NCBI GenBank assembly: GCA_041738285.1
Contig: JBGSQB010000027.1
Coordinates: forward strand, 1 to 12,110
Reading direction: 5' to 3'
Source: SZUA-521 sp041738285
Lineage (GTDB): Bacteria; Pseudomonadota; Gammaproteobacteria; Pseudomonadales; Azotimanducaceae
Length of the DNA: 12,110 nucleotides
Shown piece by piece: positions 1 through 6,141 of the stretch (position 1 is the stretch's first letter; each line of letters begins with the position of its first letter). The position numbers and the translations under genes are program-made. The notes below the pieces were generated by a model. That model was not told the origin of the DNA. It made no database searches and was given only the letters and a program-made list of their open reading frames with translations.

Positions 1-139
1 TGCGGGCGCCGGCACGAGCTGCGCCGGTACGTCCAAAACTGACTACCAGAGCAACGCCTGGAAGCTCGTTCCCGCCGGCACCTGCACCACCATAAAAACC
101 CCCAAAGGGATGGGCTCGCTGACCGCCTCGAGCAACTAA
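1..139 (+). CDS. bufA1: BufA1-type bufferin precursor (DUF2282), C-terminal part only
   Basis: The reading frame starts at base 2 and runs 45 codons to TAA at 137-139; the N-terminus, with the expected signal peptide and first cysteines, lies outside the window. The visible part contains SCAGTS, then NAWKLVPAGTC, then KGMGSL, which is the pattern of DUF2282 (BufA1) proteins: paired Cys motifs separated by a W-x-x-VPAGTC segment. Two cysteines are visible; the family usually has four. Known for the family: the peptide is exported to the periplasm and its core cysteines are modified by the BufB/BufC pair, giving a copper-binding RiPP called a bufferin. The next genes are bufB and bufC, which strongly supports the call despite the short fragment. 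The stop lies 30 bases before bufB. The operon promoter is outside the window, so its regulation cannot be seen. Confidence 0.85.
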   Translation, partial: AGAGTSCAGTSKTDYQSNAWKLVPAGTCTTIKTPKGMGSLTASSN

Positions 140-158
140 GGTCGAAGCCCGTCGAGCG

Positions 159-174
159 GTCATCGTACGATGAC
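159..174. promoter_or_regulatory. Perfect 16-base palindrome over the bufB start codon
   Basis: GTCATCGTACGATGAC is a perfect inverted repeat and contains the ATG of bufB at 170-172. In RNA it could form a 6-bp stem with a GUAC loop that hides the start codon; in DNA it could be an operator half-site pair. No clear Shine-Dalgarno sequence precedes this start. The palindrome is seen directly; a function in limiting BufB relative to the peptide BufA1 is inference. Confidence 0.35.
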
Positions 175-1063
175 GGAGACCTACTCCCGCGCTGCACGTT
201 CCGCGTGCAGCGCGACTCCTGCCCACGCCGGGCTGGGCTTGCATCCCCAACACTATGCCGACGCGCTGCACGCGGAGGCGACGGGTATCTGGTTCGAGGT
301 TCATGCCGAGAACTACATGGTCGCGGGCGGACCGCGTCTGTCCTGGCTCCACACCATACGGGAAAGGCACCCGCTCTCGCTACACGGTGTGGGTCTGTCG
401 CTCGCTGCCGACACCGATCCCGACGCGGACCATCTTCAGGCCTTGCGCAGCCTGGTCGACCGCTTTGAACCACTCCTGGTTTCAGAGCACTTGGCTTGGT
501 CATTTTTCGACGGCACGTATCTGCCGGATCTGCTACCGATACCGCGCACGAGCGCTGCGCTGACGCGCGTCGCGGCCAACATCGCCCGGACCCAAGACGT
601 ACTTCGGCGTACGATCCTCATCGAGAACCCGTCCCACTATCTGCAGTTTCCCGATCATGCGTTCGATGAGATCGAGTTCCTGACCGAACTATCGCGACGA
701 ACCGGTTGCGGTCTGTTGCTCGACGTCAACAACGTCTGGGTAAGCGCCAACAATCTCGGTTTCGATTCCGATGCGTACATCGATGCGTTCCCTGGCGATC
801 GCGTAGAGGAGATTCATCTGGCCGGGCACACCCTCGATCCCATTCACGGCAAGAATTTGCTCATTGATTCACATGACGCCCCGATCGACGAGCAGGTGTG
901 GCGCCTCTACCAACGTCTGATCGACCGCATCGGCCCGCGCCCAACGCTGATCGAGCGCGACGACAATCTGCCCGGGTTCGACGCGCTGCTCAGAGAATGG
1001 ACGCGCGCGGAGCAGGTGCTCGGCACAATCGAGAACCCAACACCGGTCGCGCGCCGAACATGA
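170..1063 (+). CDS. bufB: BufB, DUF692 multinuclear non-haem iron oxidative enzyme (MNIO)
   Basis: 297 residues, the normal length for DUF692 (MNIO) enzymes, which fold as a TIM barrel and bind two or three iron ions. Known for the family: with a partner protein it oxidises cysteines of a precursor peptide, here presumably BufA1, into thiooxazole-type groups in the cytoplasm before export. Candidate metal ligands and conserved segments are visible in order: FEVHAENYM (E43, H45, E47, N48), LSLHGVGLSL (H72), VSEHLAW (E106, H107), IENPSHYL (E152, N153), LLLDVNNVWVSANN (D185, N187), EIHLAGH (H216, H220), DSHDAPI (D233, H235) and LIERDDNLP (E262). The ATG at 170 fits the family N-terminus (GLGLHPQHY from residue 21). 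There is no good ribosome binding site and the start lies in a palindrome. The stop overlaps the bufC start as ATGA, so translational coupling is likely. Confidence 0.95.
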   Translation: MTETYSRAARSACSATPAHAGLGLHPQHYADALHAEATGIWFEVHAENYMVAGGPRLSWLHTIRERHPLSLHGVGLSLAADTDPDADHLQALRSLVDRFEPLLVSEHLAWSFFDGTYLPDLLPIPRTSAALTRVAANIARTQDVLRRTILIENPSHYLQFPDHAFDEIEFLTELSRRTGCGLLLDVNNVWVSANNLGFDSDAYIDAFPGDRVEEIHLAGHTLDPIHGKNLLIDSHDAPIDEQVWRLYQRLIDRIGPRPTLIERDDNLPGFDALLREWTRAEQVLGTIENPTPVARRT

Positions 1064-1866
1064 CGCTCGCCGCTTTTCAGCAGGCATTCGCCGCGGCGGT
1101 CCTCCACGAAGTACCGGCTGCTAGCGCCAACTCCGCACTCGCCGATCTGGTCGACCAGCCCGGCTTCGCTGTATACCGAAACACCGTCATGAAAGGTTGC
1201 ACCGATGCGCTGGCCGCCAACTATCCGGCGGTGGCGCGCCTCGTGGGTGCCGAATGGTTTCGCGCGGCGGCACGCGTTTTTGTGCGTAGCCAACCACCCC
1301 GGCGTCCGTCTCTGATCGCCTACGGTGCAGAATTCCCAAAGTTCCTCGAACGGTTCGAGCCCGCGGCCGAACTGCGTTACCTGGCCGACGTCGCGCGTCT
1401 CGATCGGGCTTGGACCGAAGCCCACATCGCCGCCGACGATCCTCGTCTGGCCGCGGCCGCGGTTGCGGAGCTGCCCGCTGAGAAACTTGCGAACGTCGTA
1501 CTGATACCGCATGCCGCTGCGCGTTGGGGCTGGTTTGCCGATGCACCGATTTTCTCGATCTGGCATGCCAATCGCGCGGAACCAGCCGCGCAGCCAACGA
1601 CGCCGCTATGGCGCGGCGAAGGCGCGCTGATCACGCGACCGCACAGCCAAGTGGAGGCGGTTGTGCTCGGACTGGGTGACAGCGCGTTTCTCGACGCCTG
1701 CGCTGCCGGCCAAGCGGTAGTGCAGGCGGGACTCGATGCAGTTGCCGCAGCCCCGAACTGCGACCTGCCCTCGATGCTACAGCGGCTGCTGCGCGCAGGC
1801 GCATTTACCCGATTCGACGCAGTCGATCGGAACCGTTCCACCGAAGACAACACGGAGGCAACATGA
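1060..1866 (+). CDS. bufC: BufC, DUF2063 partner protein of the MNIO enzyme
   Basis: 268 residues from the ATG at 1060-1062, which shares ATGA with the bufB stop. An upstream in-frame ATG at 898 exists but lies deep inside bufB and is unlikely to be used. The N-terminal DUF2063 domain is clear: an FQQAFAAAVL helix, then a GFAVYRNTVMKGCTDAL segment and NYPAVARLVGAEWF at about residues 33-68, followed by a second domain with LRYLADVARLDRAWTEAH near residues 107-124. Known for the family: this protein recognises the precursor peptide and presents it to the MNIO enzyme, and it is needed for modification. There is no signal peptide, so it should be cytosolic. Its own stop overlaps the doxX start, again as ATGA. 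Assigned as BufC from domain plus position directly after bufB. Confidence 0.92.
   Translation: MTLAAFQQAFAAAVLHEVPAASANSALADLVDQPGFAVYRNTVMKGCTDALAANYPAVARLVGAEWFRAAARVFVRSQPPRRPSLIAYGAEFPKFLERFEPAAELRYLADVARLDRAWTEAHIAADDPRLAAAAVAELPAEKLANVVLIPHAAARWGWFADAPIFSIWHANRAEPAAQPTTPLWRGEGALITRPHSQVEAVVLGLGDSAFLDACAAGQAVVQAGLDAVAAAPNCDLPSMLQRLLRAGAFTRFDAVDRNRSTEDNTEAT
1854..1858 (+). promoter_or_regulatory. Ribosome binding site of the DoxX gene
   Basis: GGAGG lies 4 bases before the ATG at 1863 and inside the last codons of bufC. It is the only strong Shine-Dalgarno sequence in the bufferin operon and decides the DoxX start, which overlaps the bufC stop. Confidence 0.6.
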
Positions 1867-2336
1867 ACACAACGGAGGTAGCACCCTCAGAACGAGCAGC
1901 AGGTCTGCGCGGCGCGCACATCCGTGTGGCAGAGGCGCTGAGCAGATTCATCAGCCACGATGTACTGGCGCTGGTGGCCCGCGTTGCGATGGCCAGCGTG
2001 TTCTGGCTGTCCGGTCGCACCAAGGTGGACGGTTGGCTGGATGTCACCGACAGCGCCGTCTACTTGTTCACGGAAGAGTACGCGCTGCCACTCATTTCTC
2101 CGGCCGTCGCCGCGCACGTCGCCGCGTACGCCGAGCATTTGTTTCCAATTGCATTGATTCTCGGCCTGTTCTCCCGCCTGTCGGCTCTTGCGCTGCTCGG
2201 CATGACCGCCGTCATTCAGATCTTCGTGTATCCAGACGCCTGGTCGACGCATTTGATCTGGGCCGGATCTCTTCTTTACGTACTGGCCCGTGGCCCCGGC
2301 CGCCTGTCGCTGGATCGCGTCTTCGGCATCCGCTGA
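1863..2336 (+). CDS. DoxX-family membrane protein of the bufferin operon
   Basis: 157 residues. A hydrophilic N-terminus of about 35 residues is followed by four predicted membrane helices: near 34-50 (ALVARVAMASVFWLSGRTK), 75-90, 92-110 (FPIALILGLFSRLSALAL) and 115-145. The SGRTK and GLFSRLSALALLG segments and the closing LARGPGRLSLDR are typical of the DoxX family (PF07681). DoxX proteins are small inner-membrane proteins often linked to redox steps, and one commonly closes bufferin operons (DUF2282-DUF692-DUF2063-DoxX). The exact role there is not established; quinone-linked electron transfer during peptide maturation is one idea (inference). The start is supported by GGAGG and by ATGA overlap with bufC. 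The next gene starts 8 bases after the stop. Confidence 0.92.
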   Translation: MNTTEVAPSERAAGLRGAHIRVAEALSRFISHDVLALVARVAMASVFWLSGRTKVDGWLDVTDSAVYLFTEEYALPLISPAVAAHVAAYAEHLFPIALILGLFSRLSALALLGMTAVIQIFVYPDAWSTHLIWAGSLLYVLARGPGRLSLDRVFGIR

Positions 2337-2344
2337 CGCCATCC

Positions 2345-4078
2345 ATGCACCCGACCGCCATGGACATGCTGCGCAGATTCCACGCAAAGGGTTCCGACGC
2401 CAAACGCGTCGCCGACTGGACCACGCGCAAAATTGCTGGTGTCTTTGACCTAGCGCTGCGCGTTGCCTTGTCCGCCCCATTTCTGCTGTCCGGGCTGGTG
2501 AAGATCGCGGACTGGGACAAGGCGGTACACCTCGCGACGTTCGAGTATCCCGTGGCCTGGCTCAGCGCATCACGCGCGGCGTTGCTGGGTGTCACCATCG
2601 AGGTTGCGGGCGCAGTACTGCTGGCGATCGGTCTGACTACTCGTGCCGCAGCGGCCGCCATGCTCGGGCTCGCCGTCGTGATTCAGACGCAGTATGTCGC
2701 AACGGATACGAACCTGTTCTGGATCGCCTTGCTGGCGCGCTATGTCGTGCGCGGCGCGGGTACTCTCTCGATCGACCGACTGATCGCGCCCGGCCTGGCG
2801 ACATCGCCCCTGCCGTTTGCCGCCGACGTGCTGACGGCAACGCGAGCGTTGACGCGCATCGGCACACCGGTCTACCTGCTCGCGTTTCGCGCGTGGCTCG
2901 GCATCACGCTGATCATTGCGATGCACACGGCGAGCCTGCCAGATGTATGGGCAGCGGCGTTGCCACTGGCGACAGCGCCTGTGGCCCTGGTTGCTGCGAT
3001 CGGCGGCAGCGCGCTCATCGTGGGGCTGGCTACGCGCATCGTGGCCATACTGCTCCTTTCCGGCATCGTAGGGTTGATGCTCGTCAGCGCTCACGATCCG
3101 AATCAGTATTGGACTTGGGCGCTTGCCGCCGTCGCGTTGTGGGGCCCAGGCTGGCTGTCGTTCGACACGTTATTTGGTCGGCTTCTGCAGCGGCTCCTGC
3201 GCGGTGCAGCGGATCTATCAGAGGCGCTGACGAATCGACTGCATGTAGTTATCGTCGGAGCCGGCTTCGGTGGTCTAGCAACCGCAGCCGCGCTTCGCCA
3301 CGTGCCGGTATCCGTAACCGTCATCGACCGCCAAAATTATCACCTGTTCCAGCCGTTGCTCTACCAGGTCGCTACCGCCGCGTTGTCGCCCGGGGACATC
3401 GCGACGCCAATTCGTGGCCTGTTCCGCGAAAACGAAAACATTCGAGTTCTGCTGGGTGAAGTAACCGCCATCGATCCAGACTCGCGAACCGTCACTGCCA
3501 ACGGGCGGCGTATCGAATACGGCTACCTGGTGCTCGCAACTGGGGCCTCGCACAGCTATTTCGGCAAAGATGCGTGGGCCGCCCATGCACCTGGATTGAA
3601 GCGCATCGACGACGCGATCGATGTGCGTCGGCGCCTTCTGCTCGCCTTCGAACGGGCCGAAGTCGCGGATGACGCATTGGAACGCCAGCGCTTGCTCACG
3701 TTTCTGGTGGTCGGTGGCGGACCCACCGGCGTGGAACTTGCTGGCGCCATCGCCGAGTTGGCGCGTCATGGGATGGAGAAGGATTTCCGATCTTTCGATC
3801 CCGCGCAGGCGCGTGCTGCTGGTGCAATCGGGTTCGCGCGTGCTGCCTCAGTTTCCAGAAGCATTGTCCACGGCGGCAGCCCGCTCGCTCGAACGCCTGG
3901 GTGTCGAGTTACGCCTCGACACCCGCGTCCAGCACATCGACGCAGACGGCGTCACGGTCGGCGACCAACGCATTGCCGCGGGCACAGTACTGTGGGCAGC
4001 CGGGGTGGTCGCCTCGCCCGCAGCTCAATGGCTGCACGCCGCGGCAGACAACGCCGGGCGGCTGATCGTGGGACGTGA
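2345..4078 (+). CDS. DoxX-DoxX-NDH-2 fusion protein, 5' part of a frameshifted gene
   Basis: From the ATG at 2345 this frame encodes two DoxX-like four-helix units (about residues 29-150 and 175-290), then the front half of a type II NADH dehydrogenase. The FAD-binding GAGFGG is at residues 305-310, followed by RQNYHLFQPLLYQVATAALSP, and by a second Rossmann motif VGGGPTGVELAG at about 456-467. Homology stops after KDFRSFDPAQA (near 3811); the rest, to the stop at 4078, is out-of-frame arginine-rich sequence. The enzyme resumes in the next frame (3813-4499). Restoring the frame gives about 717-718 residues. NDH-2 enzymes pass electrons from NADH via FAD to quinone without pumping protons; the DoxX units would place this one in the inner membrane beside the bufferin genes. 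Position 8 bases after doxX suggests the same transcript. The ATG at 2360 is an alternative start. Confidence 0.85.
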   Translation: MHPTAMDMLRRFHAKGSDAKRVADWTTRKIAGVFDLALRVALSAPFLLSGLVKIADWDKAVHLATFEYPVAWLSASRAALLGVTIEVAGAVLLAIGLTTRAAAAAMLGLAVVIQTQYVATDTNLFWIALLARYVVRGAGTLSIDRLIAPGLATSPLPFAADVLTATRALTRIGTPVYLLAFRAWLGITLIIAMHTASLPDVWAAALPLATAPVALVAAIGGSALIVGLATRIVAILLLSGIVGLMLVSAHDPNQYWTWALAAVALWGPGWLSFDTLFGRLLQRLLRGAADLSEALTNRLHVVIVGAGFGGLATAAALRHVPVSVTVIDRQNYHLFQPLLYQVATAALSPGDIATPIRGLFRENENIRVLLGEVTAIDPDSRTVTANGRRIEYGYLVLATGASHSYFGKDAWAAHAPGLKRIDDAIDVRRRLLLAFERAEVADDALERQRLLTFLVVGGGPTGVELAGAIAELARHGMEKDFRSFDPAQARAAGAIGFARAASVSRSIVHGGSPLARTPGCRVTPRHPRPAHRRRRRHGRRPTHCRGHSTVGSRGGRLARSSMAARRGRQRRAADRGT

Positions 4079-4499
4079 TCTCTCTGTGCCGGAGCATCCC
4101 AACATCTTCGCGGTCGGCGACACAGCACTGGCGAACGCATGGGATGGTCGACCCATACCCGGACTTGCGCCGGCAGCGAAGCAATGTGGAAGCTATGTTG
4201 CACGGGTGATTCGGGCACGGGTGCACGGTAAACCAGCCCCCGCGCCGTTTCGCTACGCGCACCTTGGCAGCCTCGCCACCATCGGTCGACGAGCGGCGGT
4301 CGCCGATTTTGGTTTCGTGCGGCTGCACGGCGCCCCGGCGTGGTGGCTGTGGGGAGTCGTTCACGTCGGTTTTCTGGTCGGTCTGCGCAATCGCGCGTCG
4401 GTGATGTTCGACTGGTTCTGGTCCTATCTCACCCTGCGCAGCAGCACGCGGCTGATCACCGGCGCCGCAACACCGTTGCGCGACCCGGCCACGCTGTAG
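3813..4499 (+). CDS. Type II NADH dehydrogenase, 3' part of the frameshifted fusion gene
   Basis: This is the C-terminal half of the NDH-2 part, in the +1 frame relative to the first part. It opens with RVLLVQSGSRVLPQFPEAL, exactly what should follow the upstream KDFRSFDPAQA in this family. It continues with the LERLGVELRLDTRVQHID strand, VLWAAGVVASP, the FAD-contacting NIFAVGDTA (near 4100-4126) and GLAPAAKQCGSYVARVI. The C-terminus GSLATIGRRAAVADFG, WWLWGVVHVGFLVGLRNR and FWSYLTLRSSTRLITG is the usual membrane-anchoring helix of NDH-2. No good start codon with a ribosome binding site lies near 3813, so it is probably not a separate gene. The shift could be a sequencing error in a GC-rich run or a true inactivating mutation; the lack of other damage favours error or recent mutation. 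Confidence 0.85.
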   Translation: MLLVQSGSRVLPQFPEALSTAAARSLERLGVELRLDTRVQHIDADGVTVGDQRIAAGTVLWAAGVVASPAAQWLHAAADNAGRLIVGRDLSVPEHPNIFAVGDTALANAWDGRPIPGLAPAAKQCGSYVARVIRARVHGKPAPAPFRYAHLGSLATIGRRAAVADFGFVRLHGAPAWWLWGVVHVGFLVGLRNRASVMFDWFWSYLTLRSSTRLITGAATPLRDPATL

Positions 4500-4505
4500 A
4501 ACGAG

Positions 4506-4616
4506 TCACTCCCACTCGATAGTTGCTGGCGGGTTTGTCGATGGCAGCTTGACGTTCGAGGCGAATGACCCGCCGACTGCATTGGAATTTCTGAATTGAT
4601 CCTGGTGGTTGGACAA
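4506..4616 (-). other. Tail matching the end of GMP synthase; possible attachment site
   Basis: Read on the minus strand, the frame ends with PPATIEWE and a stop at 4506-4508, the same ending as GMP synthase (GuaA, usually KPPATIEWE-stop). Only the last eight or nine residues match; the 27 codons before, with FRNSNAVGGSFASNV, do not look like GuaA. The 3' end of guaA is a known integration target for genomic islands, whose other end carries a copy of the last guaA codons. The tail faces the end of the fusion gene with only 6 bases between the two stops. A TTG at 4616 could also start a 36-residue peptide, without a clear ribosome binding site. The match is seen; the attachment-site reading is inference. 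Confidence 0.35.
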
Positions 4617-4660
4617 TCACCAACTAGACGACCTGCGCTGACTTACGTCGGACGGGGCTC

Positions 4661-4894
4661 TCAACCCGCCACGGCACTCCGGCCGGAGTACACGGCAATT
4701 CTTCGGGCGACCTGATCAATCAGCTTCTGCGTCGGATCAACGACAGGCAGCTCACGGACACGCCGGTGTTCGATGATGCGTACCGGTTCCGCCATCGGCG
4801 CCTCGCCCCAGACGCGGCGCCGCGCTAGTGTTGCGCCCATGATCTGCTTAACGCGCCCGTTGTGGATATCGATCCGGGGCGAAACCTCATCCAC
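4661..4894 (-). CDS. Hypothetical protein, possibly a remnant
   Basis: 77 codons from a GTG at 4894; I do not recognise the family. The protein is basic and soluble, with DIHNGRVKQIMGATLARRR in the first third and VVDPTQKLIDQVARRIAVYS near the end, which look like genuine helices rather than shadow-frame sequence. The frame is open for another 16 codons upstream, back to a TGA, so an upstream part may be lost by frameshift. It lies downstream of the excisionase-like gene on the same strand, 103 bases after its stop, so it may belong to the same decayed element. No ribosome binding site is evident at the GTG. Confidence 0.35.
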   Translation of the reverse strand: MDEVSPRIDIHNGRVKQIMGATLARRRVWGEAPMAEPVRIIEHRRVRELPVVDPTQKLIDQVARRIAVYSGRSAVAG

Positions 4895-4997
4895 CGCGAT
4901 TTTCGAAATCCAAACGCTGCAAACGACCTCAAAAGATCAGCGCGTTCGTGAGCGTCCGATCGGGCGCCATCTACCCGTGGCGCTCCCGATTCTGACC

Positions 4998-5222
4998 TCA
5001 CACTAGCGCGAGGCGGCGTTTCGATCTTCCGCATGTCCCTTCGCGCAGCACGCGAACCCGTTCATCTGGTGGAATACGTCTGACCCCACCAATGCGGACC
5101 GAACGAATCACGCCCTTGCTAATCAACCCGTAGACGTGACGACGCGAGCAACGGATCTCCGCCGCAAACTCATCCACAGTGGCGGCCACACCAGGTGGTG
5201 CCGGCTCACGGAATCTCGGCAT
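4998..5222 (-). CDS. Excisionase-like helix-turn-helix DNA-binding protein
   Basis: 74 residues. The core, about residues 14-60, reads ATVDEFAAEIRCSRRHVY, then GLISKGVIRSVRIGGVRRIP, then DERVRVLREG. This is the winged helix-turn-helix of excisionase/MerR-like small proteins (HTH_17 type): a scaffold helix, the recognition helix around SRRHVYGLI and the IGGVRRIP wing. Such proteins act as recombination directionality factors or repressors of mobile elements. It directly follows a 31-residue ORF and an integrase remnant on the same strand (the ATG abuts the previous stop), consistent with an integrase-excisionase module. The gene itself looks complete, although its partner integrase is reduced to its tail. 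It could also be an unrelated small HTH regulator. Confidence 0.65.
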   Translation of the reverse strand: MPRFREPAPPGVAATVDEFAAEIRCSRRHVYGLISKGVIRSVRIGGVRRIPPDERVRVLREGTCGRSKRRLALV

Positions 5223-5318
5223 TCACTTGCCCATCCAAGAACCTGAGCGCAACAATATTTGCGCCGCGGCCACGGCCACCACCAACAACCGCGACAACAC
5301 GCGGTGCGGTTTTCTCAT
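5223..5318 (-). CDS. Small hydrophobic ORF, 31 residues
   Basis: It starts at ATG 5316-5318, which overlaps the stop of the integrase remnant as ATGA, and its stop abuts the ATG of the excisionase-like gene. The product has a basic start (MRKPHRVLSR), a hydrophobic stretch LLVVAVAAAQILL and a short basic tail, so it could be a single-pass membrane peptide. I do not know a family. The packing between two recognisable genes is the only argument for it; no Shine-Dalgarno sequence is seen. Confidence 0.3.
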   Translation of the reverse strand: MRKPHRVLSRLLVVAVAAAQILLRSGSWMGK

Positions 5319-5422
5319 GATCGCTGGTGAAGCATCACGCGCTTCGACGTCGACGCGCCGCCGGACATTGCCTCCACGTACTTGCGCGCCTGTTCGGGAT
5401 CGAGGTGTCCATACAACTCGGT
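5315..5422 (-). pseudogene. Tyrosine recombinase (phage-type integrase), C-terminal remnant
   Basis: 35 codons and a stop on the minus strand. TELYGHLDPEQARKYVEAMS matches the end of tyrosine integrases (usual form TERYAHLDPEQARKYVEAM), including the catalytic tyrosine at the fourth residue. The codon just upstream is a stop (5423-5425), and further in-frame stops follow, so the R, H-x-x-R and other catalytic segments are missing. It cannot be active. The preserved junction with the 31-residue ORF and excisionase-like gene suggests this end of the element eroded later than the rest. It differs in its C-terminal sequence from the P4-type integrase at 10486, so two different elements have been here. 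Confidence 0.6.
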
Positions 5423-5654
5423 TCACCTCTTTGCGGTCGGTCAATCTGCCACACAAATCTCTCGAACTGCCCCCTTCGCCATGTCATTGGATTTCTCGAC
5501 GTCGGACTACTACGGAGGCTCCGCCAGTTGGTCGGGCATCGGAGCCACTTTCCCTTGGCATCCACGATGAACCTTCCCAGTTCACATGTCGGGCTCAAAC
5601 GCAATGGTGAGGTTGCCGGTCGCAATCCTTGCCTCGCTGTCTGCAAGTCGATAC
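5423..5654. other. Decayed sequence without a recognisable gene
   Basis: Between the integrase tail and the DUF3604 fragment I see no frame with convincing protein features. A long minus-strand frame (178 codons, 5335-5871) crosses it but has shadow-type composition, rich in Arg, Ser and Pro, and runs antisense to the DUF3604 fragment. Frame-shifted relics of the integrase and DUF3604 gene may be hidden here. Confidence 0.4.
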
Positions 5655-5944
5655 GGCGCGCTGCATGAGGAGGTGTATGACATTGCCTGGGCAGGTAAGC
5701 GAAAACTCGATGGCCGCGGGAAACTGCCCCCGATCGGCAGCACGGTAAATCTGTCCAATGCAAGCTACGCCAACACAATCGGTGCCGCAGAACTTCGGGT
5801 GGTGTGGCGAAATCCGGACTTCGATCCAGCTGAGCGGGCGTTCTACTACGCCCGAATCCCGGAGATTCCAACGCCGATGTGGGGCGCGTACGACGCCAGA
5901 TTCTATGGGGTAAAAAAATGCCTGATCAGATGGCGATCACCACC
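5655..5944 (+). pseudogene. DUF3604 family protein, C-terminal remnant
   Basis: From 5655 the frame reads ALHEEVYDIAW, GKLPPIGSTVNL, SYANTIGAAELRVVW, DPAERAFYYARIPEIPTP and AYDARFYGVK, the conserved C-terminal segment of DUF3604 proteins (usual form NTIGAAEL..VW.DPDFDP..RAFYYARVLEIPTPRW). DUF3604 proteins are several hundred residues long and often exported; their function is poorly known. Everything before about residue 90 from the end is missing. After GVK there is a run of seven A (5912-5918); continuing in another frame from the ATG at 5918 gives MPDQMAITT, also matching the family end, so a further frameshift lies in the A run. Homology ends near 5944, where the mscL remnant on the other strand takes over. 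Confidence 0.75.
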
Positions 5945-6141
5945 GCTGGTCCGCCCTCGGTCATCGCCGACAACGTAGTGGCCAGATCAGTGAAGTCGAC
6001 GCCACCGATGAGTAGGACGCGGCGGTGGCACAATACGTCGGCAACAAATGGCGAAACGATCTTGCCAACCGCGCTGCCAATGATGACGCCGACCGCCATG
6101 TCGACGACGTTCCCATCTTTGAATTCTGTTAGTGCCGACAT
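5926..6141 (-). pseudogene. mscL: Large-conductance mechanosensitive channel MscL, N-terminal remnant
   Basis: 71 residues from ATG 6139-6141. GNVVDMAVGVIIGSAVGKIV is the first transmembrane helix of MscL, followed by SPFVADV, then LLIGGVDFTDLATTL, and GGPAVVIAI before a TGA at 5926-5928. MscL proteins have about 130-140 residues; the second membrane helix and the cytoplasmic helix are missing. Two more defects are visible: several residues are lost between EFK and GNVVD (family: EF..F..RGNVVD), and the conserved MPP after VADV is read out of frame (CHRR instead), with the frame recovered a few codons later. It is therefore a relic of the osmotic-shock release channel. It meets the DUF3604 remnant tail to tail, so a deletion or recombination joined the two. 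Confidence 0.8.

Noticed and set aside
907..1566. 219-codon minus-strand frame across bufB and bufC
   Set aside because: It is antisense to two recognised genes and has no family features of its own.
3797..3830. Programmed ribosomal frameshift in the NDH-2 gene
   Set aside because: There is no slippery heptamer or downstream stem that I can see, and the family has no such mechanism; mutation or sequence error is simpler.
5335..5871. 178-codon minus-strand frame in the remnant zone
   Set aside because: It runs antisense to the DUF3604 motifs and in a different frame from the integrase tail; Arg/Ser/Pro-rich with no recognisable motif.
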